A stretch of DNA of 64,000 nt. Origin: Sphaerolaimus hirsutus (taxonomy: Eukaryota; Nematoda; Chromadorea; Monhysterida; Sphaerolaimidae). Numbering within the stretch: position 1 is the first letter of the stretch; every line of letters begins with the position of its first letter. The stretch spans positions 7,529,147-7,593,146 of the forward strand of contig OZ038457.1 in the NCBI GenBank assembly GCA_964036195.1, read 5' to 3'. The translations under genes and the position numbers were made by a program. The notes below the pieces were generated by a model. That model was not told the origin of the DNA, ran no database searches, and saw only the letters and a program-made list of their open reading frames with translations. Positions 1 to 10,918 of this stretch are shown here, one piece after another.

Positions 1-3000
1 GCGCACAGCGCCGCCTCGTTCGCCAGCTCGTTGGCCAGCCAGGGCAGCTACTGGTTGAACGGGCAGCCCGACGACCGGCACTTGCCCGGCAGGACTGTGG
101 TGCCCAGAAAGGGTCATTTTTTGTTGTTGTCGGGTTCTTGTTGATATAAAGTTGTCAAATGGTGTTTAGTTCGGTGCATTTTTAGGCACGTCTTACATAC
201 CTGTTTCAACCAGCCCACTGATCGTTTAAGGTACTCCATTGAGCTCATTGCATAAGCATTGTACCGGTGATCATTCAACTGATTACTGTATTTTATCATT
301 GACCTCAATCCATTTTGTTCCCACACACTAGTTGACATCAAAATCCGTGTCAACTAAATTCAACTAAATTTTGGTAAATTATGTGATTTCAACTTTCCAG
401 TGTGATAGAGCATAAATAGTTTATTTTAAATCGTGACACATAGTTTTCAATGTTTCTGTTAAGTGTGATACTTGAAAATTGTATTATTTACTTGACATTC
501 AGTTGACACGAATTTGCGATGTCAACTAGTCTGTGTCCCCACTTTGACAAACCCAATCCCCAAACCACAGGTCGATCCGGCGGCGGCGGCCGCCGTCTGG
601 GCGACTCAGGCTTAACCTCAGATTCGGACGCGACGCGCCTGTTCGAGACGGACGACGACAGGTCGACGCGCGTGTCCACCTCCACCGACATCACCAGCGT
701 GTCCAGGCAGTTCCTCAAACAGAGGAGAAGAAGGAAACGTATGAGACCGCCGGCGTCCAGGGTTGGTTGTTGGCAGGGGTCTCCAGGATTTTGGCCCTCG
801 CGGGGGCTGGATAGATAGCAAATCGCTCCTCTGGAGGGATAGATAGCTGGAAAATTTTTCTGGGGGGGGGCTTGGGGGGGGCTGGCGGGGGCACAATATA
901 TAGGCTTTCTCAAGGTTATGAAGGCAGAAAGGGGAATTAATCGCTAATAATCAGTTAAAAGTAGCCAAAAGTAGGTATAAAATGGCTAAAAATAGGTATA
1001 TAACCAGGTATATAGCCGGAAAGCACGATTTTGAATGTGAAAAACTATAAAAAGGTGCGAAAATTGGTGATTTTGAGCGAAAATTGGGGCAAAATTTCTC
1101 AAAAACCACTCCAGATAGATAGATAGCTGAGCGATTTGGGGGGGGGTCTTTGGGGGTAGTAGCCAAAAATTTTGCCTCGGGATAGATAGATAGCTGAGCG
1201 GCCTCCGGGATAGATAGATAGCTGGCCGATTTGGGGGGGGGCAGCCCCCCCCCCCCTAGGAGACCCCTGGTTGTTGGCTTGGCGCCAATTGTCGCCGACG
1301 TGTGGCGTGATGGGATTTGTCTTTCTGGGCTTCCGGGCCGGTTTTTTGTTCGAAATGTTTTCTTAAGAAAAGTGCCGGTTAAGCCGTGGCCGGTTTCACA
1401 GTCTGTCAGCTGCAGGTATTCAGATTAAATTTGTCAAATGTCGTGTAAAAATTCCTGAATAATTTATCGCTTTTTGATGGCATTTGGGTGACATTGTATC
1501 GGCTACGGCACTGGTGCCACTCCCACACGCTGCCAAATTCCGTGTGAATTTTCAACTGTCATACAAAGTGTCAGAAGTCATTTAAAATGTCAAATTTCAA
1601 TTTATTTTTGTACTATTTGTTTCACGTTTTACACATTTTAAGTGTGGCCCCTGGACTTCAACATTTCGCACCGATCACTGAACCACCTATTCCTATTGAC
1701 CAATAACTCACACCCAACCCCTTCGTAGGCATCCTCGATCACCTCGGTGACGGAGTCGTCCATGTCGCTGAACATCGTCACGGTGGTGTTGAACATGGAC
1801 ACGGTCAACTTCTTGGGCATCAGCATCGTCGGCCAGACGGTCGTCGGCACGCAGCGCGGCGACGGCGGCATTTTCGTGGCGCATATTATGAAAGGTAGGA
1901 TCATTGGATTTATGTGCAAATTGGGTAGGAAAGAGGGGGTGGGGGATCAAAATCTAGAATACCAGTAATGTGGATAAAAATGGATAAATGTTAGGGTTTA
2001 TGTGTGGTACTTGTGCGATTGGTTGAACAACAACTAGTATTATATTCTGTTGTTTTCACTGTAAAAATCTCGAAAATTTTCAATTATATTCCTTCTATTT
2101 CAAAACAGACCCCACACACAGTTGCTAAGTGAATTTGAAACTTTCCATATTCTGCAGTGCCGGACAAAAGTTCTGCGAACCCGCATTCAGATCGTTCTCG
2201 ATTGATTTTTCTGTCGCCCTTCACCAAAATATCACTGTTCTTCAAACATGAACGCTTATAACACTCACTCCCCCCCCCCCCAGGCGGCGCGGTGGCACTC
2301 GACGGCCGCATCGAGCCGGGCGACATGATCCTGCAGGTGAACGAAGTCAGCTTCGAGAACCTGACCAACGACGACGCGGTGGCCGTGCTGCGCGACGCAG
2401 TCCACCGGCCCGGCCCCATCAAACTCGTCGTCGCAAAGTGCTGGGAGCCGGCCGGCTCCAAGTACTTCTCGCTGCAGCGCGCCGAGCCGGCCAGGTGCTA
2501 GTCGTGGACGCTGTGAATGGCCTTGTAAAGTGTCCAAATGTCACGCGAAGTGTCAAAAGTCATGTAAAATGCCCTGCGAAATGGCAACCGAGCAGGGCAT
2601 TTTACATGACTTTTGACACATCGCATGCCATTAGCACATTTTACAGGGCTATTCACAGTGTCCGGGACTGCCCCCAGGCCGATCGATCCCGGCGCCTGGG
2701 TGGCCCACACGAACGCCATGAGGGCGCTGCCGTCGATCTTGGAGGGTTCCGAGGGCGGCGGCACGCCCACCCCCACGCCGCATCAGGGTCTGCAGCCGCC
2801 GCATGCGTATAATAGGCCAGCCAGTGGCAGTGGCACGGCGGCAAGTCATAATTCTGGCAGTCATGGAGCCCAGAGTGCTGTCGATACTGAACGTGTGTTT
2901 TGGGGTTGTTGTTTTGTTTTGTTGATGGTGTTGTGAACGAGAGCTTTTGAATATACCGTATTTCTTCTAATAGAAGGACATACACCTTTTTTATGTTATT

Positions 3001-6000
3001 TGGGCGAGGGAAAAAAAGACGGGTGGTCCTTAATAGAACGCTACTGGTAGAATGATGCCAAATGCACAAAACAAAATTTGGGGCCAGTTCGGCAAGTCGT
3101 AGAGTAAAAAGGCAAACATTCCTCTTCACTATACATTACTTTTTACTCAACTCTTTACTTTTCTACTTGTGGAACCAGCACCAGGGGTACAGTCCCAAAT
3201 TGTCCACAGTGTATCCAAATCTTATTATCAAACATAAGATTTGGATACACAGTCGACACTTTGGGACTGCCCCCTGGTGCTGGTTCCACAAATGGAAAAG
3301 TAAAGAGTGGAAAAAACTTTCCTTTGTACTCTACCACTTGCGGAACTGGTCCCTGAGCGTGTGTTGTTATTTAGTGGCTTTTGTCCATTGATTTGGTGCC
3401 ACAATGTGGTGCGATTTGCGCAGAACTACCCATGTTGACCACCGAGATGGACCTGTCGCTGGTGGCCAAGTGGGCGGCGCGGCCCGAATCTGGTTTAGAA
3501 CAGCGCGACCGAACCTGGCTCAAGATCACCATACCGAACGCGTTTCTCGGTTCGGAGTTGGTCGATTGGCTGCTGAAGCACGTGCACGGCGTGCGCGACA
3601 GAAAAGAGGCGAGGAAAATCGCCGCCAATATGTTGAGAGAGGGCCACATCAGACACACCGTGAACAAGATCACGTTCGCTGATCAGTGCTATTACGTGTT
3701 CGCTGATATTGCGGATGGTTGGTGTTTTGAATGTTCACTGTGTTCGGATTTTGGGTTTGTTTTATTTTGCGTGTTTCTTTCTGCAGGCATGGCTGCCATG
3801 CAGTTGGCCGGCGCGCCTCCGGCGGTTTTTCACAATAGACGTTGGTTTTAATAGAAGAAATTGTAGGAAGTTTTTCCTATGACAGAATTTATTTTTTCGT
3901 AAATCTTTCGAAAATATCCACTTTGGGCCAAATAAAACATTATTTTCCGCCTGCTGTTAGGGCGTGCGCTAGGGTGCAGTTTCAACCGTAACCTGAATCT
4001 ACATTTACTCGGTTCTAAACAGTCAATATTTTATCTCACTTTTCTGCAAAAAACTACAAGTTCAAATCGATGTCGATATCTCCATTTGCCATCCACACAA
4101 CTTATTCAACACAATCATCAGTAATCTCGTACACACACAGCGGCGGAAGAAGGCGGGGCTGGCGATCACGACGGCCAATCAACGGCGACTGCGGCTTGGC
4201 CGAGCGAAAACGCCGGCTGGCCGGCGCCGCCCAGCACGGTTGGTACAGTTGCGGTGCTAGGTTTTTTTGCGGATGTTGTATTTTTAGGTGAAAGTGACTA
4301 TTTAGGATGGATTATTTCGGGAAATATTCTTGATTTAAATACACCAGATTTCTTCGAGATTGCATGGTATTTATATTGACTCACTCGAAACCTAAACCCA
4401 CCGGGATTCTTTTTTTGATATTTGTGTGGCTTAGGGATGGCCGGAAAAGGTTTTTTTTCAACCCAAGGTATAAAAAAAATAAAACCCGTTTTTTTTCAAA
4501 AGCTCCCAGATATGGTCATGAGTCAACATATATAGGTAAATCGGACAGGTAACAGTACTTTGTGATGTTATATATATAGCCATAGAATGGCTGTGGAGCC
4601 ATGGGATATCATTATAAGTGGTGATTTCTGTCAAAAATATCGTTTTATGTCGACTTATTACGTATATCGGCTTTTGTCGAACATTTGTGACTTCAAGTGC
4701 AGTTGGCTATTGAATAGTGTTTAAATTAGGTTACAATAGAAGGCTAATCTATAAGCAGTGATTTTTCACACTGTACAAGTATGTGGAGGCACATGACTGG
4801 ATATTATACACAACACCAACATATCACGGCTTATTATGACAGAATAGCATGAACAAATGGAAGCTTTCCCACAAATAATGATTCAAAACCAATGAAAACA
4901 ACCACCAATGGCCATGGGTATGTGAAATTGCGCGCTTTCGCGCAAAAAAATTTGCAAAATAGCTAGTGCTTAGTACTAAAAAATTTGGCTAAGGTTTTTT
5001 TAAATAAAAAAAACGGTTTCGATGGTCGGGTTTTTTTTAAAAATAAAACGTTTTTTATTTTAAAAAACCTTTGAAAAACACCCGAGCCATCCCTAGACTG
5101 TGGCTGTCATGTTGCTTTTTAAACACGTTATATGCAATACAATTTCTCAACTCTGGTATCTTTTCACAATCAACTTGCCCACAGGCGACGGGCTACCTGT
5201 GCATGCCGAATGTTCCCGCGACAACGAGCAGCGAATGCGCGCCGCCCATAGCCACTCCGTCTATGCACCGGCCGGTGAGCGTGTTTTTTCTTCTCTGTTT
5301 TGCCGCGCTGCCGCGCGAGTTGTGAATGTGTTTTTAACGTGTTTGTTACAAAATGCTCGGTAATCAATGTGAAATAGGCTCTACATTTACGTCCTGATAT
5401 ATTGCTGACATTTTGGCTACAGTTGCCATTTGAGCAAACGCGTTACCTCGCATTAGATCACTGATTTAGTGCAGTAGAATTAAGCACTGCGCGCAGGGGT
5501 TTAGTACTGTGGTTACCCCCCCCCCCCCAATTCACATCCCATTATAATCCCCCCTCGCCCCATCTACCCCCCTCACATCTACCCCCCCCCACATCTACCC
5601 CCTCACATCTACCCCGTCCCCCCCGCAGATGATGGCCACATTCGGCGGCAGCCAAGGGGGCGGCGGCGACATGCTGCAGTCGATGCCCGTGGCCGCCTGG
5701 TCCATGCAGCAGCAGCACCGGTCGCAGCCCGTGCCCGTGGCCATACCCAAGGCGCCCTGCCCCGTCGCTAAGAGCGAGGTGGGTGGGGGGGGGGGGTTGA
5801 GTGGAAATGGGTTACTGGGTTTTTCAATTTCAAAAAAGCTGTTTATATCGAATCATTTGAATGACTAGCACGTATCGGTGTCAAAATAGCCAGATATGAT
5901 TTTGAATATTCTATTTTGTATTTTATAAAAAAAAGTTTTAATCAATGTTGTAAACAAATCGAAAATTCATACACATCCTATCAAGACTTCAGATCGATTG

Positions 6001-6739
6001 ATAAATATTATCGTGGTTTGACTGAACCCATTTCGAAAGTGTTTCAAATTGTTAAGGACTGTGATCACAGCAGTTACACTGCGGTGGCGATGATGTTCTT
6101 AACTCTCTCATTGATGCCGCTCTAGTGTGCGGCTCATGATAACAGACTAATCTTCTCGCTGAGCCACCGATTCAATTTTTTCAAATGCTTTTTTGTCTGT
6201 CTTTTGGAGTCATACGGGATTAGTTGTCCGGCCCGGAAAATTCTCTGAGTTTCTACAATGAACCGGGTCGGAATCATGTAGCTCTAGTGGGGCGGGCCAG
6301 CTATTTATGATTCGGGTAGTAATTATACGTGCTAATGGTATGCGTAAAAGTCGACTAAACAAACCATGAGCCCGTAAATCAGCTACTTTGCAGCGCCCTT
6401 CGAGATTGCACGCGCGGTAGCTTGCTAGAAAAAAGGATCTATCCGGCCACCACGCGTAAACTCTAAATAAATGTTTTACAAGAAATAAAAAATAACGCGG
6501 TCAAGTGACTCTTGACGCAGGCATCTCACTCAACGGGCTCTAGCGGGTCCGGTTCCAGCGGTCAGCGACGAGCGCGGCAGCAGCAACAAATAGCCGACGC
6601 CGCCCAGGGCCAGCTGCAACAGCACGTCGATCCCGCGGCAGGTGGACAAAGTGACGCGGCCAGAGAAATGGCCGCTAGTCGGCAGAGTTTCCGCATCGCG
6701 ATGGGCAACCCCTGTGAATATTTCGTCGACTCGTTGTGA
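1..6739 (+). CDS. dsh: Dishevelled (Wnt signalling scaffold), 3' part, 11 exons
   Basis: Dishevelled carries the signal from Frizzled to the beta-catenin and planar-polarity branches of Wnt signalling in the cytoplasm. Exons: 1-109, 571-761, 1729-1894, 2284-2494, 2678-2892, 3424-3717, 3787-3840, 4141-4238, 5185-5274, 5629-5778, 6521-6739. They sum to 1797 nt (598 residues plus stop) and all phases agree across GT-AG borders. Exon 2 carries the Ser/Thr stretch and basic RRRRKR cluster before PDZ. Exons 3-4 are the PDZ domain ([36 protein letters not shown]-like). Exon 5 starts with the conserved RPIDPGAW linker. Exon 6 is the DEP domain ([22 protein letters not shown]). The last exon ends with the family C-terminus ([20 protein letters not shown]). 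The DIX domain lies outside the window. The first exon's donor (GTCATT) is weak, and the small exons between DEP and the last exon are set by phase and composition. Confidence 0.93.
319..541. mobile_element. MITE with ACACACTAGTTGACATC ends, in a dsh intron
   Basis: Inverted ends (CACACTAGTTGACATC on the left, GATGTCAACTAGTCTGTG on the right) bound about 220 bp that fill half of the 461-bp dsh intron. The right end stops about 30 bp before the acceptor of the next exon. Related copies occur at 23535-23703 and 34143-34380. No coding capacity. I could not settle the target duplication. Confidence 0.65.
774..1269. mobile_element. hAT-type MITE (496 bp) in a dsh intron
   Basis: The ends are CAGGGGTCTCC and its complement GGAGACCCCTG. 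The element is flanked by an exact 8-bp duplication, GTTGTTGG, at 766-773 and 1270-1277. CAGGG termini with 8-bp duplications are typical of hAT transposons. The interior is G/C-run rich with repeated GATAGATAGCTG units and encodes nothing. A second copy lies at 30441-30932. It begins 12 bp after the splice donor at 762. Confidence 0.88.
2495..2677 (+). mobile_element. Introner-like element forming a whole dsh intron
   Basis: The intron runs exactly from GT at 2495 to AG at 2677 and consists of one near-perfect palindrome. Terminal repeats include a CTGTGAAT/ATTCACAG pair and TTGTAAA/TTTACA, then TGTCAAAAGTCATGTAAAAT and its complement around a short centre. The 3' end, GGACTGCCCCCAG, supplies the acceptor, and removal joins AG|G to give the conserved Arg-Pro-Ile-Asp of dishevelled. 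The same repeat, at almost the same length, forms a calcyphosin-like intron (15548-15731), and further copies lie in intergenic DNA. Confidence 0.85.
3075..3355. mobile_element. Nested fold-back repeat in a dsh intron
   Basis: The outer ends (GGGGCCAGTTCGGCAAGT on the left, CTTGCGGAACTGGTCCC on the right) are a second fold-back family. Inside it lies another palindrome centred near 3230, made of GTACAGTCCCAAA...TTTGGGACTGCCCC and TATCCAAATCTTA with its complement. It sits in the 531-bp intron before the DEP exon. Ends resemble those of the introner-like family (GGTGCC at one end, GGCCCC at the other), but here it occupies only part of the intron. Confidence 0.6.
4428..5098. mobile_element. 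AT-rich fold-back with TAGGGATGG ends, in a dsh intron
   Basis: TAGGGATGGCC near 4430 is matched by GCCATCCCTA near 5095, followed inward by long T and A runs with AATAAAAC motifs on both sides. It fills most of the 946-bp intron between exons ending at 4238 and starting at 5185. A related TAGGGATGGC end occurs at 8019. I see no ORF that belongs to it. Flanking TGTGGCT on both sides hints at a target duplication, but the register is imperfect. Confidence 0.5.
5513..5626 (+). repeat. C-rich CACATCTACCCCC tandem array before a dsh acceptor
   Basis: Runs of C and repeated CATCTACCCC units form a long pyrimidine tract ending in CCCCGCAG, the acceptor of the dsh exon starting at 5629. Simple-sequence expansion of the polypyrimidine tract is the likely explanation. 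Confidence 0.7.
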
Positions 6740-7847
6740 CCGCGTTTCGCACGCTTCGTGTAATTTATGGCCTTCCGATTTGTCGCGGTGCGCTTTGCAT
6801 TATTGTTTTGAATTTCACACTTTTTTAATTTTAATCAGTGCATAGAATTGACAGGCTGTGTTTTTAGTTGAAATGAGGCTATTGACAATCAAGTACGGTG
6901 CCCAGTTTAACCGCGCACTTTTTAAGTGAATAGATGTGCCGTTTTCGTGCACTCTGTTTTTTATATTTAGTGAATCTCTTGCTTTTCCCCTCTTCACTGT
7001 AAAATATGCTTCCTTTCTTTTCGCTCACGCCTCAAAGTGTCAAACAGATTTTATTAATGTAAAGCATTGTATATATTGAACGATTCACATATTCATAATT
7101 TACGCTAATGCGAACGTTACAATTAACGCAATGGGCATTTTTCATTTTTATGGTAACATAAAAAGTCCAAACCGCTGCGGACAGCCAAGTTTATTTCAGC
7201 ACTTAAATAACCAAAACACCGTACTACATTTTTAATTCATTTACATGGTTACTACACAGTATATACCGTATTTCCTCGAAATACCCCCCCTCAAAATGAG
7301 CACTATGAATTTGTGGTCCGGGAAATGCATAACAGACGTTCAGAACACTTACTGTGTTACGTTAGAACATCGTTTATACCTTATATAAGGCTGTAAAAAC
7401 TTATAAATGGTGGTTATTGTTGCATTTTTCGTGTTTTTCTCTCAAAATTTTCACTCTGAAAAATAAACCCCCGAAGGGTAATTCGAGGCAATACGGTAAA
7501 CAGTACAGGGTCCCGGTACGGTGTTTACAAAGCCCCGGATTTTTACATAACCTCAGAAATATACCGAAAATTGCATTAACCTGAATTTTTCTGTTCTTGC
7601 CTCAAGAAAGGTAAGTACGCCCTGGATACGTCCTTTAAGCAGTACAACATTAATTATGCAGAAGTTTAAGTTACCATTGCAAATGAAGATTATCTACAAC
7701 ATTAACCATCACCGAATAGAACCGAACTAAACACACCTAAAACTAGACACCAGTGGAATGAGATTATAAACATCAACCCCTCAGATAGAACACATCAACC
7801 CCTCAGATAGAACCCATCCAACAAAATCATCCAAATCCGCAGTTCAT
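6740..7847. other. Spacer between the convergent dsh and heat-shock genes
   Basis: AT-rich 3' flank of both genes. It holds one TA-flanked CCGTATT element (7263-7498) and a short tandem duplication (CATCAACCCCTCAGATAGAA twice, about 7772-7817). No exon or RNA gene is visible. Confidence 0.7.
7263..7498. mobile_element. TA-flanked CCGTATTTCCTCG element
   Basis: Starts TACCGTATTTCCTCGAAATA and ends AATTCGAGGCAATACGGTA, so the inverted ends are CCGTATT next to TA on both sides, the pattern of TA-targeting transposons. The interior contains a stretch (GTGGTCCGGGAAATGCATAA) shared with the copy at 10588-10895. Non-coding. Confidence 0.75.
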
Positions 7848-10120
7848 TCACTTTTCATCCACATTCTGTTTTTCAGGATTATCCTTAACCGCCTCCGGTG
7901 CCTTTCCCACTTGTACGGGGATCACAGTCTCGCGGGGCGCCTCCAGTGCCTTGATGGGCGCCTGAAAGTGGAGACGGGTGTAGGTTCCCATTGCAATTGT
8001 GTATGACGTCTACTAGGGATGGCAGGTGGGGGTTACCCCTTTTCCCAAAAAAATCCACTATCCCGCTCTGCTATCTATCTACCCTGAGGCAAAATGAGTG
8101 AACATGTGCGTAAAAATGCGTGTATTGTGCTATTTTCACCTATTTTAAGCTATTTCCACGTTTTTAGCGATTTTTCAATTTTTATAGCGATTTTATTTCC
8201 GCTTGTTATATCTAAACCCAATATTTTGAATCCGCCAACCCCCCCCCCCCCCCAGAAAATGTTTCAGCTATCTGTCCCCCCGGAGGAGCGATTTCCTCTC
8301 CATTAACTTCCGAGAGAAAAAACCCAAACCCCATGGGACCCCCGGAACCTGTACCCTAACTCCCACACAACCTCATACCAACCTTGAGCGACAGTACGCC
8401 CTCCGGCGACAGGCTAGAGGTGATCTGCGAGGGGTCGACGCCCTTGGGCAGCATGTACTTGCGCGTGAACTGCCTCGAGATGTAGCCGTGCTCGTCCATC
8501 CGGTCCTCGTGCTTGCCCTCCACAGTCAGCATGTTGTCAACCGTTTTCACCTGCGCGTAGATGTCCAGTGAGCGTGCTGTTTGTGGCTTGCTGTCTGCAC
8601 GGGGAATCTGGCGAACTGGCAGCGGGAAATTGCAGTTTGTAGATAGCATTGACAACAAAATTTGATTATGGGAAGAAAGTCACTAACAGGAAAAGCGACA
8701 AAACCTAGTATTTCACAATCTCAGACGTCATTTGTTAAATGTCTTGCCAGATAATTTGGCAGAGCCGATTTAGCTCGAGCGATTTCTCTGCATTTAAATG
8801 AAACAAGTACGTTGCAACTTCTCTCGACAAATTTGTCTTCCACAGACTAGTTTACTGCCAGTAAGTAGATTCCACTGTATACCATGCTACATTTCGCTAC
8901 TATCTAACCCCTACAGCTGAAATGGAGAGAAAAATAGTTCCCGGCTAAGGGAATATTTTAGTAAAACAACTACTAAGTTGACATAAAAATATAAAGGCTG
9001 GTTCAGGCTTGATCTGTACAGTTTTGTTGTAGCTTTCATCGTAACGCAGCCCCTCCCCACACCCGACATGCTTCCAACACAAAACCCACCCCAAACCCAC
9101 ATTCAACTCATCCGGTTTGAAGTGCTTCACGTCCAAGTTCACCTGGAACTTGTCCTTGTCGCAAGCCACCTCCGAAGTGCCCGACCCGTGCGCCCTGTTC
9201 GTGTTCGTGCTGCGCGGCACCGCCGCCGGCCGCATCCAGTACAGGACGGTCGACGTGGGGCGTTGTTGCTCGCGCGTGGTCAGGTAGTTGGAGGAGCGGT
9301 CGGCTAGCTCGCGGTACAGGGGGTCGTCGTCATAGAAGCCTGGGGGTTGGGGGTGCGGGGTGTGGAATCATAGTTGTTGAAACGTATCTTAAATCCTCGA
9401 ATACGTCCCCAGGGGAGTTATTTTTCGTCATAAGTTTTTGAGAGGGGGTTATTCGAGGGGGTGGAGTAATTTTTTCCTCAAAAACTCTAGAGTTGAGTGA
9501 TTGTAAGGATGCAGTCTGTCAACTCATGTAATTCAAGTATTTAACTGATGATGCAACTACGAAAAGATGCGTATACACTGCATACACATCATGTATCTGA
9601 TCTCGCTGCATTCTTTTCTATTTTTGTATTGTATCCTTTTCATCAAAAGATGAGTTATTCAAGAGGGGGAGTTATTCGAGGGGGGGTTCCTCACCTCGCC
9701 AACAGGGGGAGTTATTCTAAGGGGACTTATTCAATGATTTGCTGTATTTACCTTTACTTGATAAGTACGTATAAATGCTGGGGTACAGAGTAAGTACGTT
9801 TACGTTTCCTCTGAAAAAAGCTCCTGTACTCGGTTTCTGTATTATATTTTGTGTTAAAGTAAGGTAGATGAGAACATACAACGTCACCCTTCATACATAA
9901 CCGGGCCAAATTGAGACCACAATCCAACAATAACCAGGATTGCGAAATTCTAAAGCTTTCACTATCCCCAGGCTCAAGAAGCCAGGTGCCAATCCCATCA
10001 AAAAAAGTGGCAAAAAATAAACGCACCGCCGCCAAAATTCTGGTCGAAGATCAAGCCGGGCGTGGGCCAGTCGTACCAGTTGCCCGACCTCATAAACGGG
10101 TGCCCACCGAAGTGCGACAT
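7848..10120 (-). CDS. Small heat-shock protein (alpha-crystallin/Hsp20 family)
   Basis: An ATP-independent holdase chaperone of the cytosol. Exons on the minus strand: 10120-10027, 9339-9101, 8550-8383, 7961-7848, total 615 nt, 204 residues, phases consistent. The N-terminal arm has an aromatic YDWPTP...DQNFGG segment, as in arthropod l(2)efl-like proteins (from memory). The alpha-crystallin domain starts near residue 90 ([19 protein letters not shown]) and continues through EGKHEDR and [14 protein letters not shown], with the conserved dimer-interface Arg at about 141, to [12 protein letters not shown]. The C-terminal tail carries the IPV motif (residues 181-183) that docks onto neighbouring subunits. 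Intron 3 contains a degraded repeat related to the hAT MITEs. Two heat-shock elements and a TATA box lie upstream, so heat induction is likely. Confidence 0.93.
8025..8345. mobile_element. Degraded relative of the CAGGGGTCTCC hAT MITE
   Basis: Lies in intron 3 of the heat-shock gene. It shares CTATCTATCTACCCTGAGGC, a poly-C block, CAGCTATCTGTCCCCCCGGAGG and a GGGACCCCCGG end with the intact copies at 774-1269 and 30441-30932, but both termini are eroded. Confidence 0.6.
9405..9750. repeat. TTATTCGAGGGGG repeat fragments in heat-shock intron 1
   Basis: Repeated GGGGTTATTCGAGGGGG and GGGGGAGTTATTC units interspersed with AT-rich DNA. The same units appear in other elements of this window (21715-21842, 16927-17262), so this is a fragment of that TA-targeting repeat group. 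Confidence 0.55.
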
Positions 10121-10213
10121 GTCGGCTGGAAAGTTTGGTTTCTTTTCTCGGCGCAGCTTTCTCTGGCTTTAGATCTGTATTCTCTCAACTGCCCATCACG
10201 TTGTGGACACGCG

Positions 10214-10220
10214 TATATAT
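10214..10220 (-). promoter_or_regulatory. TATA box of the small heat-shock gene
   Basis: ATATATA on the minus strand, about 95 bp upstream of the start codon at 10120 and about 30 bp downstream of a perfect heat-shock element. Spacing fits a core promoter with a short 5' leader. Confidence 0.6.
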
Positions 10221-10250
10221 CTGCCAGCACTGGGCATCCTGAACATGGGG

Positions 10251-10268
10251 GAAATTTCTGGAACGTTC
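10251..10268 (-). promoter_or_regulatory. Heat-shock element, four alternating units
   Basis: GAAATTTCTGGAACGTTC: four contiguous alternating GAA/TTC pentamers, the binding site of trimeric heat-shock factor. It lies 131-148 bp upstream of the heat-shock protein start codon and just upstream of the TATA box. Confidence 0.88.
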
Positions 10269-10483
10269 CGCGGGTACTTATTCACGCGTGCGTGTGTCCT
10301 GGACATTTTTTTTGCTTAAATATACCAACCAATGTATTTGTTTTGTTTGTGTTGTCCATCACAGAAGATGCCATGCGCTCATAATCGTTGAACCCAATAA
10401 ACTGCAATCCAAATTTAAAAAAAGTATTTATGTATTTTACAACCTAGGAAAGTACATAAATACAATTTGTCTGGGCCTCGCTA

Positions 10484-10496
10484 GAACGTTCCAGAA
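10484..10496 (-). promoter_or_regulatory. Heat-shock element, three alternating units
   Basis: GAACGTTCCAGAA: three contiguous alternating units, about 365 bp upstream of the same start codon. Two elements in a 250-bp stretch suggest cooperative heat-shock factor binding. Confidence 0.8.
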
Positions 10497-10587
10497 AGCG
10501 CTCGGACTGTAAGCGCAGCCGGCCGTTTACAGGGTTGGTCGCTTTTATCTTTGTGTTTCATTGTGTAAAATATTACTGAATGTACTG

Positions 10588-10895
10588 AACGTATTACCTC
10601 GAATCATCCCCCCTCAAATTAACCCCCCCCCCCCAAATGGGCTGGGAAATAATAACCCCCCCTCGAAATACCCCCTCAAAATGGGCACTATGAGTTTGTG
10701 GTCCGGGAAATGCATAACAGACGTTCAAAACACTTACTGTGTTGCGTTAGAACATCGTTTATACCATCTACATCCTTATAAAAGGCTGTAAAAACTTATA
10801 AATGGTGGTTATTGTTGCATTTTTCACGTTTTTCTCTCAAAATTTTCACTCTGAAAAAATAAACCCCCCGGGGGGTAATTCGAGGAAATACGGTA
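10588..10895. mobile_element. CCGTATTTCCTCG element, second long copy
   Basis: Left end ACGTATTACCTCGAA (mutated), right end TAATTCGAGGAAATACGGTA. It shares with the 7263-7498 copy the block GTTTGTGGTCCGGGAAATGC and AACATCGTTTATACC, so these two belong to one subfamily. Ends 23 bp before the hAT element at 10919. Confidence 0.7.
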
Positions 10896-10918
10896 TTACT
10901 ACTAATTTGCATTGCAGC

